The notes below the pieces were generated by a model that saw nothing but the letters and a program-made list of their open reading frames with translations, made no database searches and was not told where the DNA came from. 19,638 nt of DNA from an uncultured Lachnospiraceae bacterium (GTDB lineage Bacteria > Bacillota > Clostridia > Lachnospirales > Lachnospiraceae), in contig CAJTSD010000057.1 in assembly GCA_910578795.1 (NCBI GenBank), positions 1 to 19,638 on the forward strand, in the 5' to 3' direction. Within the stretch, counting starts at the first letter, position 1. The number at the start of each line of letters is the position of its first letter. Below are positions 14,009 to 19,638 of the stretch, piece by piece. The translations under genes and the position numbers were made by a program.

Positions 14009-15734
14009 ACTGCTCTTGCTCCAGCATCATATCACACAGCGCATTCCCCGCCGGCACAATCGGCATCACATTGGCTTCCCTGTCAATCAGAAACTCAATG
14101 ACCGTCGGGACGGTTTTCGTATGCTTTGCCATTTTCAGCGCCGCCAAAATCCCACTCTCGTCCGACACCCGAATGCCCTTTGCGCCATAGCTCTCTGCCA
14201 GCTTTACAAAGTCGGGCGTATACGGCGGACAGCTTTGCCCCGGCGTATTGCACTTCGCAAAGCAGCTTTTTCGGTAACGCATACAGGTGCTTTGGTAACG
14301 CCTGTCAAAAAACAGCTCCTGCCACTGCCTGACATTCCCCAAATAGCCGTTGTTCAAAATACAGATTACGATCGGCAGCTCATATACAACGGCAGTCGCC
14401 AGCTCCTGAATATTCATCTGCATTCCGCCGTCTCCCGTAACCACCACGACATTTGTTTCGGGATTGCCAATTTTTGCGCCAATCCCCGCAGGAATACCGT
14501 ACCCCATAGTTCCCAAGCCGCCTGAGGTCAGCAGCTTTTTCTTCTCATGCAAATCCAGAAACTGTGTCGCCCACAACTGGTTCTGCCCGACATCTGTCGC
14601 AATGACTGCCTTGTCAAAAACCTGATTAATCCCCTGCATAATCTTTTGCGGTGTCATTTTGTCTCCTTTCATGACAATCGGGTACGTCCGCTTCCATTCC
14701 TGAATTTGATGTACCCACTCCCCGACTGCCAAAGGCTGTGCAAACTCCAAACACGCACGGATTGCCGCCTTCGCATCTGCCACAACAGCAAAGTCCGCCG
14801 CAATATTTTTAGATATATTTGAGGGCTCAATATCAATATGAACAAGCTTTGCGCCAGGCGCAAACTGCTGCGTTCTTCCAGTGATACGGTCATTAAACCG
14901 TGTGCCGACTGCAAATAGCACGTCACATTTACTGACTGTCATGTTCGCGGCATAGCTGCCGTGTATGCCGATATTTCCCACATACAAATCATGCGCCGCA
15001 GGGAGGGCGCCTTTCCCCATAATGGTTGTGACAACCGGTACGCCAGTCCGCTCTGCAAGCAGCTGCATCGCCCGCTGCGCACGGCTGATAAACACACCTC
15101 CCCCCACCAAAAATACAGGTCTTTGTGCATTGCACAGCAAATTCATTGCCTGTTTTATCTGTCCGTTATCCGCAAAAATATCCGGGTCGCCTCTGCCGTC
15201 ATCTGTGATTTCGGGGTAAACGTCACTTCCGTATTCCTGTTGTATGTCCTTTGGCAAATCAACGACCGCAACGCCCGGTTTTCCTGATTTTGCCGCAAGA
15301 AACGCATTCCGAATCGCGCCCGCCAAGTCCTCCCTTTTGCGGACGGTCACGGCATACTTGCTGACAGTTTTCGTAATTTCCGCGATATTTACCTCCTGAA
15401 ACGCGTCCTTTCCAATTAAGTTTGTCGGCACCTGCCCTGTAAAGCAGACAAGCGGAACGCTGTCATAGTTTGCGGTCGCAATGCCCGTTACCAGATTCGT
15501 TGCGCCCGGACCGCTCGTGACAAGGCACACGCCGACCTTCCCCGTGGAACGCGCATACCCGTCGGCGGCATGAACCAAGCCCTGCTCATGCCTCGGCAGG
15601 ATCACGTTGATGTCCTCCTCGCCGTAGAGCGCATCAAACAAATCAATCGCCTGACCGCCCGGATACGCAAACAACGTGTCTACCTTTTCTTTTTTCAACG
15701 CTTTTACAAATAATTCCGCTCCTGTTATCTTCAT
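13998..15734 (-). CDS. ilvB: Acetolactate synthase, large (catalytic) subunit
   Basis: The 578-residue ThDP enzyme condenses two pyruvates to acetolactate (valine/leucine), or pyruvate with 2-oxobutyrate (isoleucine). It has the catalytic Glu50 in PRHEQG, the SGPGATN block at 74-80, FAD-domain sequence in the middle, and the ThDP-Mg motif from GDGGMQM (435) to NNGYLGNVRQW. Between 484 and 502 it carries an extra Cys-rich stretch (Cys 484, 491, 495, 502) before PPYTPDFVKLAESYG, longer than in the E. coli enzyme. No ilvN regulatory subunit follows: the 3' end meets the Crp remnant. GGGAGG precedes the ATG. It lies downstream of a TetR gene, with operator-like sites in its leader. Confidence 0.95.
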   Translation of the reverse strand: MKITGAELFVKALKKEKVDTLFAYPGGQAIDLFDALYGEEDINVILPRHEQGLVHAADGYARSTGKVGVCLVTSGPGATNLVTGIATANYDSVPLVCFTGQVPTNLIGKDAFQEVNIAEITKTVSKYAVTVRKREDLAGAIRNAFLAAKSGKPGVAVVDLPKDIQQEYGSDVYPEITDDGRGDPDIFADNGQIKQAMNLLCNAQRPVFLVGGGVFISRAQRAMQLLAERTGVPVVTTIMGKGALPAAHDLYVGNIGIHGSYAANMTVSKCDVLFAVGTRFNDRITGRTQQFAPGAKLVHIDIEPSNISKNIAADFAVVADAKAAIRACLEFAQPLAVGEWVHQIQEWKRTYPIVMKGDKMTPQKIMQGINQVFDKAVIATDVGQNQLWATQFLDLHEKKKLLTSGGLGTMGYGIPAGIGAKIGNPETNVVVVTGDGGMQMNIQELATAVVYELPIVICILNNGYLGNVRQWQELFFDRRYQSTCMRYRKSCFAKCNTPGQSCPPYTPDFVKLAESYGAKGIRVSDESGILAALKMAKHTKTVPTVIEFLIDREANVMPIVPAGNALCDMMLEQEQFMD

Positions 15735-15747
15735 ATCAATCCTCCCT

Positions 15748-15836
15748 GCCGCATAGGCGGCTCAAATTTAATACTGCCTTTTTGATTTCTGTGTTATCTC
15801 AATCAGCAAGGTTGCTGTTTGTATGCATGTGCTTGC
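15748..15836 (-). promoter_or_regulatory. ilvB leader: operator-like palindromes and a hairpin at the ribosome site
   Basis: Three elements stand in the 140 bases before ilvB. GCATGTGCTTGC (15825-15836) matches the perfect palindrome at the TetR promoter in 10 of 12 positions. CAGCAAGGTTGCTG (15804-15817) is a perfect 6-2-6 palindrome with similar half sites. GCCGC-ATAG-GCGGC (15748-15761) can form a 5-bp GC hairpin directly adjoining the AGGGAGG ribosome site, which might modulate initiation. I could not find a clear sigma-A promoter for ilvB here. Confidence 0.5.
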
Positions 15837-15855
15837 TTGCATTAATAGTATTAAA

Positions 15856-15877
15856 ATAGGGAAGTCCTCTTCCCTAT
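15856..15877 (-). terminator. Hairpin over the tetR stop codon, possible terminator
   Basis: ATAGGGAAG and CTTCCCTAT form a perfect 9-bp stem with a 4-base loop (15856-15877). The TAG stop of the TetR gene lies in the stem. On the minus strand it is followed by TTTAATAC after the last stem T, a short and imperfect U-tract, so termination may be partial and allow some read-through to ilvB. Confidence 0.55.
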
Positions 15878-16452
15878 GCCTTCAAAATACCGTCGGCAAA
15901 CATTTTTACGCTGTTTTGGATAAAGGACGCCCTGTCCGTATGCACAAGATTTTGTCCAAAGGAAGCGGTTAAAAACGTATAGCCAAAAGTAGAAGAAAAA
16001 ATCGTCATCGCCAGTGTTTCAAAATCCATGTGACCGATTTTTCCCAACGCCTCCATTTTTTTGAAATATTCCGTCAGCGAAGACACAAATGCCTGCGGGA
16101 CTTTCATAATCAGGGGCGCCGTTTCCTCGTAAAGCTGCGGTGCCCGCAGACCGATGGACAGATTAACAAAATCCGGCGTAATCCGGTCCATATACGCATT
16201 CATAAACAATTCCAAATCCGGCGCCAGCTCCCACTGTACATTCGCAAAAATTTCAGGCGTCACGTTCGCCCGCCACTTCTCCTGCGCCACGCCCTGTAAC
16301 ACGATGTCCTTTTTATTCTCGAATTTGCGAAACAGCGTGCATTCATTGACCCCCGCCAAATGCGCAATATCCTTTGTCGTCGTGGCGACATATCCCTTAT
16401 CCCGTATCAGCGCCATTGTTGCGTCAATGATTTTCTGACTTGTGTCGTCCAT
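15874..16452 (-). CDS. TetR/AcrR family transcriptional regulator
   Basis: The 192-residue protein has the N-terminal TetR helix-turn-helix at about 5-50 (IIDATMALIRDKGYVATTTK, then IAHLAGVNECTLFRKFENKK) and an all-helical ligand-binding domain. The frame is open four codons further up, but that ATG overlaps the GGAGG ribosome site of the chosen start (spacing 5). It has a strong promoter with a perfect palindrome at the transcription start, which suggests autorepression. A related site precedes ilvB, the next gene in the same direction. Ligand unknown; TetR proteins beside efflux genes are commoner than beside ilvB. Confidence 0.92.
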   Translation of the reverse strand: MDDTSQKIIDATMALIRDKGYVATTTKDIAHLAGVNECTLFRKFENKKDIVLQGVAQEKWRANVTPEIFANVQWELAPDLELFMNAYMDRITPDFVNLSIGLRAPQLYEETAPLIMKVPQAFVSSLTEYFKKMEALGKIGHMDFETLAMTIFSSTFGYTFLTASFGQNLVHTDRASFIQNSVKMFADGILKA

Positions 16453-16489
16453 TTTTACCTCCATGCCATAACTGTTCTTTTGAAGCAGT

Positions 16490-16562
16490 TTCGTGTATCA
16501 CGAATCCATTTCTTAATGCAAGTACTTGCTGTCATTGTATCGGATTTTGTCCTGCTTGTCAA
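16490..16562 (-). promoter_or_regulatory. tetR promoter with two palindromes
   Basis: On the minus strand -35 TTGACA (16557-16562) and -10 TACAAT (16534-16539) are 17 bases apart, a near-consensus sigma-A promoter. GCAAGTACTTGC (16518-16529), a perfect 12-bp palindrome, covers the predicted start at about 16527. Downstream in the leader TTCGTG-TAT-CACGAA (16490-16504) is a perfect 6-3-6 repeat that could be a second operator or an RNA hairpin. Confidence 0.7.
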
Positions 16563-16600
16563 TCCGCAATTTGAAATCGGGCAGAAAATGATATGGAAAA

Positions 16601-16629
16601 CCGATACTGCGGTTTTCCCACAGTATCGG
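16601..16629 (-). terminator. Terminator of the sigma/anti-sigma operon
   Basis: A perfect 9-bp stem (CCGATACTG 16601-16609 with CAGTATCGG 16621-16629) with an 11-base loop is followed on the minus strand by TTTTCC. It lies 18 bases past the anti-sigma stop. Confidence 0.75.
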
Positions 16630-16647
16630 CTGAATCTATAGCAATTG

Positions 16648-17373
16648 TTATTCCGCAGCCGGAATATCCGCACTTTTTGCTCTTTCCGCCTCTGGCTGAC
16701 TGTCTGCTGCTGAATGCGGGTAAAAACCGTTTTCCTCCTCTCCCACGCGCTCTGTCACAACAGGAATATAGTCCTCGCTGTCCTCGGGTAAATCATTCGA
16801 CTGCGAATGCGCAAAAGCGCCATCTTTATCCCGTTCGATTTCCAAATAGACTGTCTGTCCCTCATGTGTCAATTGCACTTTGCAAGCCCCTTCTTCGTCA
16901 AACAAATCCGTAATATCTGCCTTTTGGTCATAATAATAAATCCAAACATGCCCATTTGCATCTTCCGCAATATCGGCGGACTGATTTATGGTAACGACAA
17001 TATCGTACGGTGACAGCATCTGCTCAGTTGTATCGCCGTTTTCATCCTTGCCAATGGCAACGCCGCCAATTACCTGATTATCATCACCCTCATAATGGAG
17101 CGTATAGGTGCCATCACCCTTTCCCGTAATCACCACTTCCGCTTCTTTACCGTACATCCATATAGAGACCTTCTCCTGAATGCCGCCGATATCCGCCGCG
17201 TAAACGGTTCCCGAAACGCCGATAAAGGCTGCGCACGCGACTGCTGCCGCCGCTGCGATATTTTTTTTGTGTTTTTTCTGCAATTTTGCCATGTCCTCTA
17301 CCTCCAAAGATATTTTTCCGGAGGTCTGAAGTGCTGAAAATGCCTGCTTGTACCGTTCCCTATTTGTCATCAT
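16648..17373 (-). CDS. Probable membrane anti-sigma factor
   Basis: The 241-residue protein has a short cytoplasmic N-terminus (about 1-37, with RYKQAFSALQTSG), one transmembrane helix at about 38-60 (Ala/Val-rich, after KKHKK) and an extracytoplasmic domain rich in acidic residues ending in a disordered tail. It has no zinc-binding HxxxCxxC motif, so it is not of the ZAS type. The gene overlaps the ECF sigma gene by 14 bases and has AAGGAGG before the first of two adjacent ATGs. Position and topology, rather than a recognised domain, support an anti-sigma role: holding the sigma factor at the membrane until an outside signal comes. Confidence 0.72.
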   Translation of the reverse strand: MMTNRERYKQAFSALQTSGKISLEVEDMAKLQKKHKKNIAAAAAVACAAFIGVSGTVYAADIGGIQEKVSIWMYGKEAEVVITGKGDGTYTLHYEGDDNQVIGGVAIGKDENGDTTEQMLSPYDIVVTINQSADIAEDANGHVWIYYYDQKADITDLFDEEGACKVQLTHEGQTVYLEIERDKDGAFAHSQSNDLPEDSEDYIPVVTERVGEEENGFYPHSAADSQPEAERAKSADIPAAE

Positions 17374-17842
17374 CCCATTCCTCCTTTAATACATTCCTGA
17401 GCATACTGCGTCCGCGCGACAGCCGCGCCTTGACGTTGCTTTCGCTAAGCTTTAATATGTTTGCGATTTCACGCACAGCGTAATCCTCGTAATAAAACAG
17501 ATGCATTACAATCCGATATTTTTCGGGGAGCTGCATAACCGTTTCAAACAGACTCTCGGATTGCGGCGTTTCAAACGTCAGCGTTTCCATGTATTCCTCA
17601 AAAGAACATTTGTTTCTTCTCCAAAATGTACGGTTACAGTTTTTCGCTTTATTGACCGCCACCCGTATCAGCCACGCGCGTATGTGCTGCTCGTTGTCAA
17701 ATTCTTTTTTCATTGTGTAGTACCGAAGGAACGTATCCTGAACGACATCTTCCGCGTCCTGCGCATTTTTGCACACATTAAACGCCACCGCAAAGAGATT
17801 GTTCTGATACCGCTCCACCAGTTCCTGTAGTGTCTGTCTCAT
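17360..17842 (-). CDS. ECF-type RNA polymerase sigma-70 factor
   Basis: The 160-residue protein has region 2 at about 8-70 (LFAVAFNVCKNAQDAEDVVQ, RAWLIRVAVNKAKN) and region 4 at about 105-155 (LPEKYRIVMHLFYYEDYAVR, then IANILKLSESNVKARLSRGR). This is the two-domain layout of group 4 (ECF) factors. AAAGGAG lies 5 bases before the ATG. The gene overlaps the membrane partner downstream. A TGTAACC element (17909-17915 on minus) upstream resembles ECF -35 boxes and may be an autoregulated promoter. Target genes are unknown. Confidence 0.94.
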   Translation of the reverse strand: MRQTLQELVERYQNNLFAVAFNVCKNAQDAEDVVQDTFLRYYTMKKEFDNEQHIRAWLIRVAVNKAKNCNRTFWRRNKCSFEEYMETLTFETPQSESLFETVMQLPEKYRIVMHLFYYEDYAVREIANILKLSESNVKARLSRGRSMLRNVLKEEWDDDK

Positions 17843-17870
17843 GAGCGCTCCTTTAATCTTGTTGTATTGA

Positions 17871-17908
17871 AAAGCCCTTCATCCATAATACAATGGACAA
17901 AGGGCTTT
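17871..17908 (-). terminator. Terminator of the ABC ATPase gene
   Basis: A 16-bp stem with two G-U wobbles (17893-17908 with 17871-17886) around a 6-base loop is followed by a weak T-tract (TTTTC) on the minus strand. It lies between the ATPase and the sigma gene, so the sigma promoter must overlap or lie close to it. Confidence 0.7.
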
Positions 17909-17942
17909 GGTTACAAAAATATAAATTTACGGGTAAAATTTT

Positions 17943-18686
17943 TTACGCACTGATATTTGCTGCCTCAAGCAAAAGCCTTGTGTAATCGCTTTGCGGGTTT
18001 TGGTAAACCGCGTCCACCGCGCCCTGTTCCAAAATCACGCCCTTTTGCATAATCATCACCCTGTCGCACATCTGATACACCACGCGCAAATCGTGTGAGA
18101 TAAACAAAATCGAGATGCCAAGCTCCCGCTGCAGCTTTAATAAAAGCCGGATAATCTGCGACTGAATCGTCACGTCAAGCGCGGAAACAGGCTCATCGGC
18201 AATTAAAAAGGTTGTATCGCACAGCAGTGCCGCCGCAATCGCGATACGCTGCCGCTGACCGCCCGAAAGCTCCGACGGGTAATGCTCCTTCACCTTGCAA
18301 TCCAGTCCGACCTTCTCAAGCATTTCGTCCACACGCGAAACGCGCTGTTCCTGTGTCAGCTTTTTATCGCCCTTTTTCATGCGCAGCGGCTCCTCCAAAA
18401 TCCAGCCGATTTTTTTTGCGGGATTGAGCGAGCCGTAGGGGTCCTGAAATACCATTTGCGGATTGGCGCAGTCAAGCCGGATACTGCCGTCAAAGCGTTT
18501 CTGCATGCCAAGAATCGCCTTTGCAAGGGTCGTCTTTCCGCAGCCGCTCTCGCCGACAAGCCCTAAAATTTCGCCCCTGTTCATGCAAAAGCTCACGTCA
18601 TGCAGGACATGCTGCAATCCGCCGTCTTTTCTGCCTTTGTTTTTATAATAAACATTCAGGTTGTCCACCTCTAAAATATGTTTCAT
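17943..18686 (-). CDS. OppF/DppF-type peptide ABC transporter ATP-binding protein, orphan
   Basis: The 247-residue ATPase has Walker A GESGCGKTT at 45-53, a Q-loop at Gln81 (FQDPYGSLNP, typical of OppF/DppF), the LSGGQRQR signature from 140, Walker B LIADEP at 161-166 and the H-loop His198. These are hallmarks of the oligopeptide/nickel transporter ATPase family. The ATG with GGAGG upstream was chosen over a frame 17 codons longer. The protein lacks much of the usual OppF C-terminal oligopeptide domain (OppF is about 310-330 residues), and no OppD, permease or binding protein lies in the window. DppF-like shorter forms exist, so it may act with distant partners. Confidence 0.9.
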   Translation of the reverse strand: MKHILEVDNLNVYYKNKGRKDGGLQHVLHDVSFCMNRGEILGLVGESGCGKTTLAKAILGMQKRFDGSIRLDCANPQMVFQDPYGSLNPAKKIGWILEEPLRMKKGDKKLTQEQRVSRVDEMLEKVGLDCKVKEHYPSELSGGQRQRIAIAAALLCDTTFLIADEPVSALDVTIQSQIIRLLLKLQRELGISILFISHDLRVVYQMCDRVMIMQKGVILEQGAVDAVYQNPQSDYTRLLLEAANISA

Positions 18687-18729
18687 ATCCGCCCTCCATA
18701 CCAAAATCCCTGTTCCCATCATACAGGCA

Positions 18730-18792
18730 CTATACAATCATGATAAACTCACCCTTTTTCGCGTGCGCTATATGCTCCCGATACTCATTCAT
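18730..18792 (-). CDS. Possible 20-residue ORF between the XRE gene and the OppF gene
   Basis: An ATG 19 bases after the XRE gene's stop, with GAGGAG about 10 bases before it, opens a 21-codon frame (MNEYREHIAHAKKGEFI at its start). It ends 43 bases before the ATPase start. The ribosome site is good but the product is tiny. It may be a small regulatory or leader peptide, or the first codons of a truncated gene. No family recognised. Confidence 0.3.
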   Translation of the reverse strand: MNEYREHIAHAKKGEFIMIV

Positions 18793-18811
18793 ATCCAATG
18801 TGCTCCTCTTG

Positions 18812-19417
18812 TTATCTTGTCAATACCTTTTTACAGTATCGGTGCGCTCCGCAATGCGGGCATTTTAGTTTGCGTTTCATAATGGTATGCGGTCCCATAA
18901 GATATTCCGCCATTTCGGGAACAAAACGCGTTTTGCATTCCGGACATTCAAACGCGCCCGCCTCCCTGTCAAGCACGCAGGCAATTGCAATCCCCAAAAC
19001 AATGACCACAATGCCAGTCCCAATCAGCAAGGCACGAACCCAATCCTCCATCTGAATCGCACCCGAAACCACAAACAACGGGATTGCAGCGATAATTGTA
19101 AGCGCCGCAACCATTGCCGACAAAATTATTTTCTTCTTACTTTCCTGTGCTTCTTTTACTAAATTCACCATCGTTTCCTCCGCTTTTTTTCGATAATCTT
19201 CCTCTGAAACCCGTTCCCCAACCAAAAGCTCATTTACGGTAATGTCAAGCTCCCTGCACAATGGCAGCAGCAAGGATACCTCCGGGAACCCGTTTCCACG
19301 CTCCCATTTTGAAATGGTTTTGTCACTGATTCCTAATTTTTCAGAAAGTTGCCTTTGTGTATACCCTTTTCGCTTTCGTTCTTCCGCAATAAATTTTCCA
19401 ATGCATACCTGATTCAT
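18812..19417 (-). CDS. Membrane-anchored XRE-family regulator with a zinc-ribbon tail
   Basis: The 201-residue protein has an N-terminal Cro/CI helix-turn-helix at about 7-62 (RKGYTQRQLSEKLGISDKTI), two transmembrane helices at about 96-117 and 127-149, and a C-terminal zinc ribbon with CPEC (158-161) and CPHC (186-189). Such fusions place DNA binding on one side of a membrane hairpin; the ribbon should also be cytoplasmic. GGAGG lies 7 bases before the ATG. It is followed by a small ORF and the OppF ATPase, and preceded by a palindromic operator candidate, so autoregulation is likely. Confidence 0.88.
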   Translation of the reverse strand: MNQVCIGKFIAEERKRKGYTQRQLSEKLGISDKTISKWERGNGFPEVSLLLPLCRELDITVNELLVGERVSEEDYRKKAEETMVNLVKEAQESKKKIILSAMVAALTIIAAIPLFVVSGAIQMEDWVRALLIGTGIVVIVLGIAIACVLDREAGAFECPECKTRFVPEMAEYLMGPHTIMKRKLKCPHCGAHRYCKKVLTR

Positions 19418-19476
19418 TTGACGCCTCCTTTCTGAACTGATTATCCTCCCTTTCTTTTTTCGTTTCCACCCACAAA

Positions 19477-19520
19477 GCGTAGAATATGGTGAATTTTAGC
19501 GGATTCTACGCTGCGTAGAG
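19477..19520. promoter_or_regulatory. Operator candidate upstream of the XRE gene
   Basis: TCTACGC-T-GCGTAGA (19505-19519) is a perfect 7-1-7 palindrome. A third half-site, GCGTAGAAT (19477-19485), mirrors ATTCTACGC (19503-19511). The spacing suits two repressor dimers, or a dimer plus a half-site, in the roughly 120-base gap between this gene and the next gene to the right. Confidence 0.6.
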
Positions 19521-19537
19521 AAAATTTTTACACTATT

Positions 19538-19638
19538 TCATGTCAATCCGTACTTAAGCCTTTCGATACAATCTGAAAACCATTCTTTATCACTCTCGCA
19601 ATCCAGCGTCGTTCCGACTTGCTCCATTTTGATATGTA
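19538..19638 (-). CDS. C-terminal end of an unidentified gene at the right edge
   Basis: A minus-strand frame is open from the window edge to a TGA at 19538-19540 and encodes at least 33 residues, with KEWFSDCIERLKYGLT at the end. There is no in-window start that must be the true one: an internal ATG is present, but the frame runs off the edge. The family is not recognisable. It lies upstream of the XRE gene in the same direction. Confidence 0.45.
   Translation of the reverse strand, partial: HIKMEQVGTTLDCESDKEWFSDCIERLKYGLT

Noticed and set aside
15735..15873. T-box or leader-peptide attenuator before ilvB
   Set aside because: No T-box sequence or run of branched-chain codons in a leader peptide is visible; only short palindromes and a small hairpin at the ribosome site.
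1..19638. CRISPR array, tRNA or rRNA genes, insertion sequences
   Set aside because: No regularly spaced repeats, no cloverleaf-like conserved stretches and no transposase frames were seen on either strand.

Overview
The window looks like the chromosome of a Clostridia species, most likely a Lachnospiraceae member. Supporting signs are strong AGGAGG ribosome sites, DUF5688 and DUF6075 proteins, a PPi-type pyruvate phosphate dikinase, an EF-P with a PGKG loop, and an ECF sigma/anti-sigma pair of a type I associate with this family. The assignment comes from gene content only. Nearly all genes are on the minus strand; only a GNAT acetyltransferase, a DUF523 protein and a broken Crp/Fnr regulator are on plus.

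Layout. (1) Positions 1-1624 are mobile-element backbone: the N-terminus of parB, parA, a DUF3970 protein and a DUF6075 protein. This set is typical of Tn1549-like integrative conjugative elements. It meets the chromosome downstream of ppdK, with two terminator-like hairpins and a 38-codon ORF between. (2) Positions 1751-9728 are a housekeeping block read right to left: yqeG-aroE, an unknown acidic protein, aroK-aroQ, efp, a DUF5688 protein and ppdK. It holds three steps of the shikimate pathway and several 17-bp-spaced sigma-A-type promoters. (3) Positions 9771-13327 are accessory metabolism: a PNPOx-like flavin protein divergent from a GNAT acetyltransferase, a type-B carboxylesterase, and a DUF523 (TudS-like) iron-sulfur protein, with palindromes in the divergent intergenic regions. 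(4) Positions 13324-14008 are a decayed locus. A MATE efflux remnant (minus) and the C-terminal part of a Crp/Fnr regulator (plus) meet head to head within about 10 bp, as if one deletion removed the 5' halves of a divergent regulator-transporter pair. (5) Positions 13998-16562 hold a TetR regulator followed by a solo acetolactate synthase large subunit. A perfect 12-bp palindrome lies at the TetR promoter, and a 10/12 match lies in the ilvB leader. (6) Positions 16601-19638 hold an ECF sigma/anti-sigma operon, an orphan OppF-type ATPase, a membrane-anchored XRE regulator with a zinc-ribbon tail and a palindromic operator, and the C-terminus of an unidentified gene at the right edge.

I found no tRNA, rRNA, CRISPR array, insertion sequence or known riboswitch. 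The least explained items are an open frame of about 63 codons that continues in frame after the tandem stop of the unknown gene between aroE and aroK, a tandem hairpin repeat upstream of the DUF5688 gene, a four-cysteine insertion in IlvB, and LacI/cre-like 13-bp palindromes shared by the efp and yqeG promoters. No complete novel defence or mobile system is visible.
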